This document shows, piece by piece, positions 33,226-40,247 of a stretch of DNA of 64,000 nt. Below the pieces are notes generated by a model. It was not told the DNA's origin. It worked only from the letters and a program-made list of their open reading frames with translations, and did not search any database. The DNA comes from Streptomyces rishiriensis (lineage in GTDB: Bacteria; Actinomycetota; Actinomycetes; Streptomycetales; Streptomycetaceae). Location: assembly GCF_003112535.1 (NCBI RefSeq), contig NZ_BEWA01000004.1:62001-126000 (forward strand), read 5' to 3'. Position 1 is the first letter of the stretch; each line of letters starts with the position of its first letter. Position numbers and translations under genes: made by a program.

Positions 33226-34125
33226 TCACCGCAGACAGCTCCGCTGACCGCCCGTCCCGGACAGCAGGTCCCGCGCGAGCAGCTCCTCACTCTCCGTCCC
33301 GCCGCCCGCACGGCGGGTGCGCACCCAGGCGCGTTTCAGCAGCAGGTGGACGTCCGCCTCCCAGGTGAAGCCCATGCCGCCGTGCACCTGCAGGCAGTCG
33401 CGCGCGCCGCGCACGGCGGCCTCGTCGGCGAGGAGCCGGGCGGCCGCGATGTCGGCCGGGTCGGCGGTGACGGCGGCCGCGTAGACCGCCGCGCGGGCCG
33501 TCTCGACCCGCACGAGGAGATCCGCGCACAGATGCTTGACCGCCTGGAAGGCCCCGATCGGCCGGCCGAACTGCTCACGCGCCCGGGCGTGTTGCACAGC
33601 CAGCTCGCACGCGCGCGTGGCGGTCCCGAGCTGCTCCGCGGCCGTGAGGAGGACCGCGGTGGGGTCGGCGGCCCCGCGCGCGGGGACCGTGTGCAGCGGA
33701 GTGAGCGGGTCCACGGAGTTCAGCGGCACGGCCCCGTCGGCGTCGCCGCTCACGACGTCCGCCTGTGCGAGCCACTCCACCAGTCCGCCGCCGTCGACGG
33801 CGGCGACGACCGTCTCCCCCTCGGCCGCGCCGGGCACCCGTCCCGCCGCGAGGTGCGTGGCCAGCAGCGGTCCGGGGAGCAGGGCCCGGCCCGCCTCCTC
33901 GAACGCCAACACCGCCTCGGGCAGCCCCAGTCCCACGCCGCCGTCCGCCTCGGGCAGCCGCAGCGCGAAGAACCCGGCGGCGCCCAGCTCGCGCCACAGC
34001 GCCCGGTCCAGCCGCCCCGGCCGGTCCACTGCGGCCCGCAGGGCCTCCCGGTCGAACCGGCGTGCCAGCAGTGCGCGTACGCCGTCGCGCAGCGCGCGCT
34101 GATCGTCCGTCGGCCGGAAGCGCAT
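33226..34125 (-). CDS. Acyl-CoA dehydrogenase, small-type subunit
   Basis: 299 residues, shorter than the usual 380, which fits the small chain of FadE heterotetramers (as FadE28/29 or ChsE1/E2). Segments: RPTDDQRALRDGVRALLARR, LPEADGGVGLGLPEAVLAFEE, FGRPIGAFQAVKHLCADLLV and CLQVHGGMGFTWEADVHLLLK. The mid domain is reduced. It follows the large-type gene at 34134 with a start about 10 bases after its stop, so the two probably form one alpha2beta2 enzyme. ATG at 34125 is preferred; GTG at 34137 would overlap the upstream stop as GTGA. Confidence 0.87.
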   Translation of the reverse strand: MRFRPTDDQRALRDGVRALLARRFDREALRAAVDRPGRLDRALWRELGAAGFFALRLPEADGGVGLGLPEAVLAFEEAGRALLPGPLLATHLAAGRVPGAAEGETVVAAVDGGGLVEWLAQADVVSGDADGAVPLNSVDPLTPLHTVPARGAADPTAVLLTAAEQLGTATRACELAVQHARAREQFGRPIGAFQAVKHLCADLLVRVETARAAVYAAAVTADPADIAAARLLADEAAVRGARDCLQVHGGMGFTWEADVHLLLKRAWVRTRRAGGGTESEELLARDLLSGTGGQRSCLR

Positions 34126-34133
34126 GGCGGACG

Positions 34134-35270
34134 TCACCTCCCCTTCGGCAGTCCCAGGATCCGTTCGGCCACGATGTCGCGCTGGATCTGCGAGGTGCCG
34201 GCCGCGATGGTGTACGACAGCGAGGACAGCCGGTCACGGACCCAGGGGCGGTCGAGGTCCAGGGCGGCGTCGCCCAGGACCTCGGCAGCGGTGTCGTACA
34301 GCTCCTGGCGGGCCTGCGAGTACCTCAGTTTGAACACCGAGCCCCCGACGCCGGGCACCCCGCCGCGGGCGGCCTCCGCCTCGCTCACGTTCCACTGCGT
34401 CAGCCGCCACAGCGCCCGGAACTCGGCGTTGAGGCGGCCGAGCCGCCGGCGCAGGACCGGGTCGTCCCAGCGCCCGTCACGGCGTGCCCGCACGGCCAGT
34501 TCGCCCAGCACGCGCCGGCAGGCGACGACCTCGCCCACGAAGGCGGTGCCGCGCTCGAACGACAGCGTCACCATCGTCACCCGCCAGCCGTCGTTCTCCG
34601 CGCCCACCCGGTTGGCGACCGGCACCCGCACCTCGTCGAGGAAGACCTCGGCGAACTCGGCGGAGCCGGCGAGGGTGCGCAGCGGCCGTACGGTGACGCC
34701 CGGGGCGTCCATGGGCATGGCCAGCCAGGTGATGCCCCGGTGCTTCGGGGCCCGCGGGTCCGTGCGGACCAGCAGTTCGCACCAGTCGGCGACCTCCGCG
34801 TGCGAGGTCCAGATCTTGGACCCGCTCACCACGTAGTCGTCGCCGTCGCGCCGCGCGCGTGTGCGCAGGGCGGCGAGGTCGGAGCCGGCGTCGGGCTCGC
34901 TGAAGCCCTGGCACCAGACCTCCTCGCCGCGCAGGACGGGCGGCAGCCAGCGGGCCCGCTGTTCGGCCGTCCCCTCGGCGGCGATGGTCGGCCCCGCGTG
35001 CAGCAGCCCGACGAACCCGGCCCCCACGTAGGGCGCGCCCGCCTTCTCCGTCTCCTCCAGGAAGATCAGCCGGACGCCGGGCGAGGCCTCCCAGTGCACG
35101 TCGGCGTACCCGGCCTCGTACAGGGTCCGCTGCCAGCCGAGGTCGTAGGCGCGGCGGCCGGGCCAGTCGTCCGGGGAGGGCTTCGGCGGGAGCGCGGGCA
35201 GCGCCTTGGCGAGCCACTCGCGCAGCCGGGCCCGGAACTCCGCGTCCTCGGGGCTGTCCGAGAGGTCCAT
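34134..35270 (-). CDS. Acyl-CoA dehydrogenase, large-type subunit
   Basis: 378 residues with the full fold: SPEDAEFRARLREWLAKALP, VWCQGFSEPDAGSDLAALRT, YVVSGSKIWTSHAEVADWCE, GWRVTMVTLSFERGTAFVGE and C-terminal YTIAAGTSQIQRDIVAERIL. The catalytic-glutamate position of the YEGT motif is alanine, again typical of a heteromeric actinobacterial FadE. It sits between the amidohydrolase (32 bases upstream) and the small-type dehydrogenase, forming a three-gene operon controlled from the palindrome at 36555. Likely introduces a double bond in an unusual (branched, cyclic or steroid-like) acyl-CoA. Confidence 0.9.
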   Translation of the reverse strand: MDLSDSPEDAEFRARLREWLAKALPALPPKPSPDDWPGRRAYDLGWQRTLYEAGYADVHWEASPGVRLIFLEETEKAGAPYVGAGFVGLLHAGPTIAAEGTAEQRARWLPPVLRGEEVWCQGFSEPDAGSDLAALRTRARRDGDDYVVSGSKIWTSHAEVADWCELLVRTDPRAPKHRGITWLAMPMDAPGVTVRPLRTLAGSAEFAEVFLDEVRVPVANRVGAENDGWRVTMVTLSFERGTAFVGEVVACRRVLGELAVRARRDGRWDDPVLRRRLGRLNAEFRALWRLTQWNVSEAEAARGGVPGVGGSVFKLRYSQARQELYDTAAEVLGDAALDLDRPWVRDRLSSLSYTIAAGTSQIQRDIVAERILGLPKGR

Positions 35271-35302
35271 GGTCCTGATCCCCTGCCCTGGTCGCCGCGC
35301 GG

Positions 35303-36499
35303 CTACTTGTCGAGGTCCAGGTCGAGCATGCGGATCGCGTTGCCGCGCATCAGCTTGTAGACCGTCTCGTCGTCGAGGCCCTTGACGTGGTCGAGGGCGA
35401 CCTCCTTGGTGTGCGGGAAGGTCGAGTCCACGTGCGGGTAGTCGGTCTCGAAGGTCGCGTTGTCGCGTCCCACCGCGTCCAGCGACGCGACGCCGTGCTT
35501 GTCGCGGAAGAAGCAGCAGAAGATCTGGCGGTAGTAGTACGTCGACGGCGGCTCCGGGACGAGGTCGCGCACGCCGCCCCACGCGCGGTGTTCCTCCCAG
35601 ACGTCGTCGGCGCGTTCCAGGGCGTAGGGGATCCAGCCCATCTGCCCTTCCGAGTAGGCCAGCTTGAGGCGCGGGAAGCGCACCAGGACGCCGCTGAAGA
35701 GGTAGTCCATCATCGAGGCCATCGCGTTGTTGAACGACAGCGACGCCTGGACGGCCGGGGGCGCGTCGGGCGAGGCGGCGGGCATCTGCGACGACGAGCC
35801 GATGTGCATGTTGACGACCGTCCCGGTCTCCTCGCAGACGGCGAAGAACGGGTCCCAGTAGCCCGAGTGGATCGAGGGCAGTCCCAGGTGGCTGGGGATC
35901 TCGGAGAAGGTCACCGCGCGTACCCCGCGGGCCGCGTTGCGGCGGATCTCCGCCACCGCCAGCGCGACGTCCCAGAGCGGGATCAGGCACAGCGGGACGA
36001 GCCGGCCGCCGCTGCCCCCGCACCACTCCTCGACCATCCAGTCGTTGTAGGCGCGCACACAGGCGAGCGCGACCTCCTTGTCGTGCGCCTCGGCGAAGGT
36101 CTGGCCGCAGAAGCGGGGGAAGGACGGGAAGCACAGCGAGGCCTCGACGTGGTTGAGGTCCATGTCCGCCAGCCGGGCCTTCGGATCCCAGCACCCGCGG
36201 CGCATCTCCTCCCGGGTGATCCCCTCCAGCGTCATCTCGTCGCGGTCGAAGCCGACGGCGGCGATGTTGCGCTTGTACGGGAACTTCAGGTCCTCGTAGA
36301 TCCACCAGTCGGTGGGCGGGCCGTCCGGGTCCATGGTGATCTGGTACTTCCCGGCGACGTAGGCGAGCTCGCCGATCCCGGCGGTGAGGGGCTGCGGCCC
36401 CCGGTCCCGGTACCTGCGCGGCAGCCAGGTCGCGAAGAGGTGCGCGGGCTCGATCACATGATCGTCGACGCTGACGATGCGCGGCAGTTCGGTGCTCAT
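35303..36499 (-). CDS. Amidohydrolase_2 family protein (ACMSD/decarboxylase-like)
   Basis: 398 residues of the amidohydrolase-2 TIM-barrel family. N-terminal metal motif is written DDHVIEP (Asp-His) where decarboxylases have DxHxH; later VVNMHIGSSSQMPA supplies a strand-5 histidine, YSEGQMGWIPYALERADDVWEEH the helix typical of these clusters, and FETDYPHVDSTFPHT the C-terminal aspartate. Family members perform nonoxidative decarboxylation or hydrolysis; many actinobacterial copies accompany acyl-CoA dehydrogenases in uncharacterised catabolic operons. First gene of its operon, divergent from the AMP-forming ligase. Confidence 0.87.
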   Translation of the reverse strand: MSTELPRIVSVDDHVIEPAHLFATWLPRRYRDRGPQPLTAGIGELAYVAGKYQITMDPDGPPTDWWIYEDLKFPYKRNIAAVGFDRDEMTLEGITREEMRRGCWDPKARLADMDLNHVEASLCFPSFPRFCGQTFAEAHDKEVALACVRAYNDWMVEEWCGGSGGRLVPLCLIPLWDVALAVAEIRRNAARGVRAVTFSEIPSHLGLPSIHSGYWDPFFAVCEETGTVVNMHIGSSSQMPAASPDAPPAVQASLSFNNAMASMMDYLFSGVLVRFPRLKLAYSEGQMGWIPYALERADDVWEEHRAWGGVRDLVPEPPSTYYYRQIFCCFFRDKHGVASLDAVGRDNATFETDYPHVDSTFPHTKEVALDHVKGLDDETVYKLMRGNAIRMLDLDLDK

Positions 36500-36554
36500 G
36501 GCTTCCCCTCCGCCTGGCGGTGCGCCAGTCGTGCGATGCGCTGTCCGCAGCGCT

Positions 36555-36573
36555 ATCTGATGGGCCGTCAGAT
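36555..36573. promoter_or_regulatory. Catabolic-regulon operator, copy 7
   Basis: ATCTGATGGGCCGTCAGAT, 9-1-9 with a single mismatch, 56 bases upstream of the amidohydrolase start. Confidence 0.75.
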
Positions 36574-36645
36574 GCTGTCTCCCCAGCAGGCTAGTCCGCG
36601 ACCCCTGGACCGACAAGGCGACCAGCCCTACGCTCTGCCGAAAAT

Positions 36646-36660
36646 CTGACTACCCGTCAG
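36646..36660. promoter_or_regulatory. Catabolic-regulon operator, copy 8
   Basis: CTGACTACCCGTCAG lies 19 bases before the GTG of the AMP-forming ligase and abuts a -10-like TAGGTC (36662-36667), so binding would block that promoter. Together with copy 7 it controls the divergent pair. Confidence 0.75.
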
Positions 36661-36678
36661 CTAGGTCAGGGGGCCGAC

Positions 36679-38238
36679 GTGAACGACACCGCCACCGCCA
36701 CCGCCCACGAGCTGAGCGGCTCCCGCACGCTCTGGGAACTGCTCGCCCGCCGCGCCGGCCTCACCCCCGACCGCCGGGTCCTCCTCCAGGAGGAGCGCAC
36801 CCTGACCTTCGGCGAGCTGCGCGAGCGGGCCGAGCGCACCGCGGCCGGGCTGTACGACATGGGCGTGCGCCCGGGCACGGTCGTCGCCTGGCAGCTGCCC
36901 ACCCGTCTGGAGACCGCCGTCCTGTCCTTCGCCCTGGCCCGGCTGGGGGCCGTGCAGTCCCCCGTCATCCCGTTCTACCGCGACCGCGAGGTCGGCTTCG
37001 CGCTGCGCGAGTCCAAGGCGGAGTTCTTCGCCGTGCCGGGCGTCTGGCGGGGCCACGACCACACCGAGATGGCCCGGCGGCTGGGCGCGAGGGGCGTCTT
37101 CGAGGCGTACGACGACCTGCCGGACGGGGATCCGGGCGTCCTTCCGCCGCCGCCCGCCGACGGCGGCTCGGTGCGCTGGATCTACTGGACCTCGGGAACC
37201 ACCTCGAACCCCAAGGGCGTTCTGCACACCGACCGTTCGCTGATCGCGGGCGGCTCCTGCCTCGCCCACGCGCTCCGGCTGACCCCGGACGACGTCGGCT
37301 CGATGGCGTTCCCCTACGCCCACATCGCGGGACCCGACTACACCGTCATGCTGCTGCTGTACGGCTTCCCGGCGGTGATGTTCGAGCACTTCGCGCTGCC
37401 GGACGCGCTGGAGGGGTACCGCCGGCACGGCGTGACGGTCGCGGGCGGGTCGACGGCGTTCTACTCGATGTTCCTCGCCGAGCAGCGCAAGCGGCCCGGC
37501 GTCCCCGTGATCCCCACGCTGCGGCTGCTCGCCGGCGGCGGAGCGCCCAAGCCGCCGGAGGTGTACCACGCCGTCGTGCGCGAGATGGGCGTGCAGCTGA
37601 CCCACGGGTACGGGATGACCGAGGTGCCCATGATCACCATGGGGTCGCCCGACGACACCGCGGAGAACCTCGCGACGACCGAGGGGCGGCCCCCGGCGGG
37701 CATGGAGATACGCGTGACGGACGGGGAGGTGCGGCTGCGCGGGGAGGCCGTGTGCCAGGGATACCTGGATCCCGCCCAGAGCGCCGAGGCGTTCGACGCG
37801 GACGGGTTCCTGCGCACCGGCGACCTGGGACGCCTGACCGACAGCGGCCATCTGGTCCTCACCGGGCGGCTGAAGGACGTGATCATCCGCAAGGGCGAGA
37901 ACGTGTCCGCGAAGGAGATCGAGGACCTGCTCGCCGCGCACCCGGCCGTCGGGGACGTGGCGGTGATCGGCCTGCCCGACGCGGAGCGCGGCGAACTGGT
38001 GTGCGCGGTGGTGGAACGGGCGCCGGCGGCCGCGGAGCCGCTGACCCTGGCGACGGTGACCGCGTATCTGCGCGCGGGCGGGCTGTCGGTCCACAAACTG
38101 CCGGAGCGGCTGGAGGTGGTGGAGGCCCTGCCGCGCAACGACACGCTGCGCAAGGTCCTCAAGTACAAGCTCCGCGAACGCTACGCGCGGCCCGCCCGGC
38201 CGCCCGCCGCGGAGGACTACTCGGGGACGGTGAAGTAG
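36679..38238 (+). CDS. AMP-forming acyl-CoA ligase (ANL superfamily)
   Basis: 519 residues. ANL core motifs: WIYWTSGTTSNPKGVLHT (P-loop, about 166-183), LTHGYGMTEVPM (about 310), FLRTGDLGRL (about 377), LTGRLKDVIIRKGENVSAKE (hinge, about 395) and the C-terminal catalytic lysine in LPRNDTLRKVLKYKLRERY. Similar to cyclohexanecarboxylate/benzoate-type and fatty acyl ligases; it should activate the free acid entering the pathway. GTG at 36679 with AGGGGG six bases upstream. Its 3' end overlaps the convergent EF-hand gene by 22 bases. Confidence 0.9.
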   Translation: MNDTATATAHELSGSRTLWELLARRAGLTPDRRVLLQEERTLTFGELRERAERTAAGLYDMGVRPGTVVAWQLPTRLETAVLSFALARLGAVQSPVIPFYRDREVGFALRESKAEFFAVPGVWRGHDHTEMARRLGARGVFEAYDDLPDGDPGVLPPPPADGGSVRWIYWTSGTTSNPKGVLHTDRSLIAGGSCLAHALRLTPDDVGSMAFPYAHIAGPDYTVMLLLYGFPAVMFEHFALPDALEGYRRHGVTVAGGSTAFYSMFLAEQRKRPGVPVIPTLRLLAGGGAPKPPEVYHAVVREMGVQLTHGYGMTEVPMITMGSPDDTAENLATTEGRPPAGMEIRVTDGEVRLRGEAVCQGYLDPAQSAEAFDADGFLRTGDLGRLTDSGHLVLTGRLKDVIIRKGENVSAKEIEDLLAAHPAVGDVAVIGLPDAERGELVCAVVERAPAAAEPLTLATVTAYLRAGGLSVHKLPERLEVVEALPRNDTLRKVLKYKLRERYARPARPPAAEDYSGTVK

Positions 38239-38729
38239 CGCGCGAAGGCGGGGACGATCTCCGCCTCACCGACCTTGCCGTCCGCGTCCGCGTCGAGGAC
38301 GGCGGCGGCCCCGCGGGCGACCTCGTCGGGCGCTCCGAGGGCGTGCAGCACCCGGACGGTGTCCTCCACCGTCGCCCGGCCGTCGCCGTCGGCGTCCGCG
38401 ACGTCCAGGGCGGCGTGCAGGAAGGGGCGGGCGATCTCGGCGAACCGCTCCGGGTTGTCGCGCAGGCGCTTGACCGCGCTGTTCACGAACTCGTCGCGGC
38501 TGATGCGCTGGTCGCCGTCCCGGTCGGCGATCCCGGCCATGCCCTGCCAGAACGCCTCGGCCCCCGCGTAGAGGGCCTGCCCCTTGTCGGAGCGGGCGGC
38601 GGTCGCGAACTCCGCGAGCACCGCCTTGGCCGCGGCGGCGAAGTCCACCCGGTCGATGTAGCCGTTGCCGTCCTGGTCGAAGGTGGCGAACCGGGCGGCG
38701 ATCCTGCGCTCGTACTCACTGCTGACCAT
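38217..38729 (-). CDS. EF-hand calcium-binding protein (calerythrin-like)
   Basis: 170 residues with four EF-hand loops: DQDGNGYIDRVDF (about 19-31), DRDGDQRISRDEF (about 69-81), DADGDGRATVEDT (about 113-125) and DADADGKVGEAEI (about 147-159). The second to fourth bases of the loops keep the acidic ligands, the third loop ends in Asp-Thr instead of Glu-Phe. This spacing matches calerythrin-type actinobacterial calcium-binding proteins; the S. coelicolor genome has several, and one lies next to a STAS/sigma pair as here. Role in calcium buffering or signalling is inferred from family. Confidence 0.92.
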   Translation of the reverse strand: MVSSEYERRIAARFATFDQDGNGYIDRVDFAAAAKAVLAEFATAARSDKGQALYAGAEAFWQGMAGIADRDGDQRISRDEFVNSAVKRLRDNPERFAEIARPFLHAALDVADADGDGRATVEDTVRVLHALGAPDEVARGAAAVLDADADGKVGEAEIVPAFARYFTVPE

Positions 38730-38944
38730 GTCTGCTCGGGCCGCCTTACGTCGTCACGTGATGGATGTGTGCGTCGCCGCCGGGCGTGGGCCGACGGTGC
38801 TGCGCGGGCGCTCCCCGGCACGGGTCGAAGAGTGCTCCCGGCAGGGAGCGTACGACGCCGGAGACGTCCGGGTGTCCGGAAGGCGACGTCTGTGCCAAGA
38901 CCGGGGGAATTCCGGGACAGGGGTGTGGCGGAGCGGCGCACGGC

Positions 38945-39319
38945 TCACGCCGAGAGGGGCTCGGTCCCGTCGTCCACGGCGTCGGCGAGATCGCCGTAGA
39001 CGTCGAAGAGGCGGCGCACGCCCAGCGCGCCCAGGACCCGGTTGACGTGGGAACCGTCGGCCGCGCCGTGCGCGGGGAGGATCAGCCGCAGCCGCCCCCG
39101 GCAGGAGCGGATCAGCCGACGGGCCGCGATCAGGACGCCGACCCCGCTGGAGTCGCAGAAGTACACGTCGGAGAGGTCCAGGACGAGACTGTGGCGGCCC
39201 TCGGCCACCTCGTCGTGCACCCGCTGCCGCAGCACGGGCGACGTCACCAGGTCCAGCTCGCCCGACACGTGGAGCACGGCCCATCCGCCCTGCTCGCCGC
39301 CGGTCACTGTGAAGGCCAC
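38945..39319 (-). CDS. STAS-domain anti-sigma factor antagonist
   Basis: About 124 residues, single STAS domain: AVLHVSGELDLVTSPVLRQR (about 14-33) and the phosphorylatable serine in VYFCDSSGVGVLIAARRLI (about 55-73). Such proteins bind or release anti-sigma kinases depending on phosphorylation. Divergent from a sigma factor/anti-sigma pair across a 337-base gap, an arrangement I recall from SCO4409/4410. GTG at 39319 is chosen because AAGGG lies at proper spacing; two in-frame GTGs (39322, 39325) precede it. Confidence 0.85.
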   Translation of the reverse strand: MAFTVTGGEQGGWAVLHVSGELDLVTSPVLRQRVHDEVAEGRHSLVLDLSDVYFCDSSGVGVLIAARRLIRSCRGRLRLILPAHGAADGSHVNRVLGALGVRRLFDVYGDLADAVDDGTEPLSA

Positions 39320-39523
39320 CACCACGCCCTTCGTTCGCTGTCGCTGGCCGGGAACGGAAGCTGTCCCTTCGCTTCCTTGCAGCGCGGCTGCCCAGCGGCA
39401 TTGCCCCGAAACACCTGCGGAAAAACAGAAACCAACGGAAGGAGGCTTGTTTCTGTCATATCCAGTCCGGTTCGATCCGTGCCTGTCGGGTACGCGCCGC
39501 CCATACCACCCTGTGGCGGACAG

Positions 39524-39556
39524 GGGGCGCACATTGAAACAAAGGGGCGTGCATTG
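39524..39556. promoter_or_regulatory. Direct repeat in the STAS/sigma promoter region
   Basis: GGGGCGCACATTG (39524) and GGGGCGTGCATTG (39544) are 13-base near-identical direct repeats exactly 20 bases apart, about two helical turns. The rest of the gap 39320-39656 holds no gene. Confidence 0.5.
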
Positions 39557-39656
39557 TCGTACGTGCCGACTACATTCGAGGAGACGGCGGACGCACGCTG
39601 AACACACGCACGGCCGAAAGCACGACCAGAGGGACGGACACGGGTGAGGGGGCCAG

Positions 39657-40247
39657 ATGGCGAAAAAGGACGCACCGCCCCGCTGGGACCGCAAGATGCA
39701 GCAGCGGCTCGCGCGCGGTGAGGCGGCCGCCCTCGGCGAGCTCTACGACCGGTTCGCTTCGCTCGTGCACGGTCTCGCCCATCGCGTGCTCGGAGACGAA
39801 CGGGCGGCCGACGGCATCACCCGCGAGGTCTTCGCCCACCTCTGGGAGCACCCCGACGCCTACGACCCCCGGCAGGGCCCGCTGCGCACCTGGGTCGCCG
39901 CGTTGACCCACCGTCTCGCCGTGCAGCGGCTGCGCGCCACCGAGACCGCCGCGCTGGCCGAGAGCGGCCGCGGCTCGGCCGAGGCCACCGAGGAACTGGA
40001 GCGCAGGGTGCGGCACGCGTCCGTCGCCGCCCGCGCCGACTACATCGTCCAGGCCATGCCCGCGCCCCTGCGCGCCGCCCTGGAACTGGCCTACTTCCAG
40101 CGCCGCGACTACCGCCAGACCGCGGCCGACCTCGGCGTCACCGAGGACGAGGCCCGCCGCCGGCTCCGGCTGGGCCTCCAACTGCTCTCCACGGCCCACG
40201 ACGTCGCGGCCCCCGGAGCCCCGCCCGGATACGGGGGTGCCGCGTGA
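39657..40247 (+). CDS. ECF-type RNA polymerase sigma factor
   Basis: 196 residues with a region 2 (LGELYDRFASLVHGLAHRVL, then ITREVFAHLWEHPDAYDPRQ GPLRTWVAALTHRLAVQRLR, about 25-105) and a region 4 helix-turn-helix (LRAALELAYFQRRDYRQTAA DLGVTEDEARRRLRLGLQLL, about 140-185). ATG has GAGGGGG upstream. Its stop overlaps the start of the next gene (GTGA), so sigma and anti-sigma are translationally coupled. Target promoters cannot be deduced; an autoregulated promoter is expected in the 337-base gap upstream. Confidence 0.88.
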   Translation: MAKKDAPPRWDRKMQQRLARGEAAALGELYDRFASLVHGLAHRVLGDERAADGITREVFAHLWEHPDAYDPRQGPLRTWVAALTHRLAVQRLRATETAALAESGRGSAEATEELERRVRHASVAARADYIVQAMPAPLRAALELAYFQRRDYRQTAADLGVTEDEARRRLRLGLQLLSTAHDVAAPGAPPGYGGAA

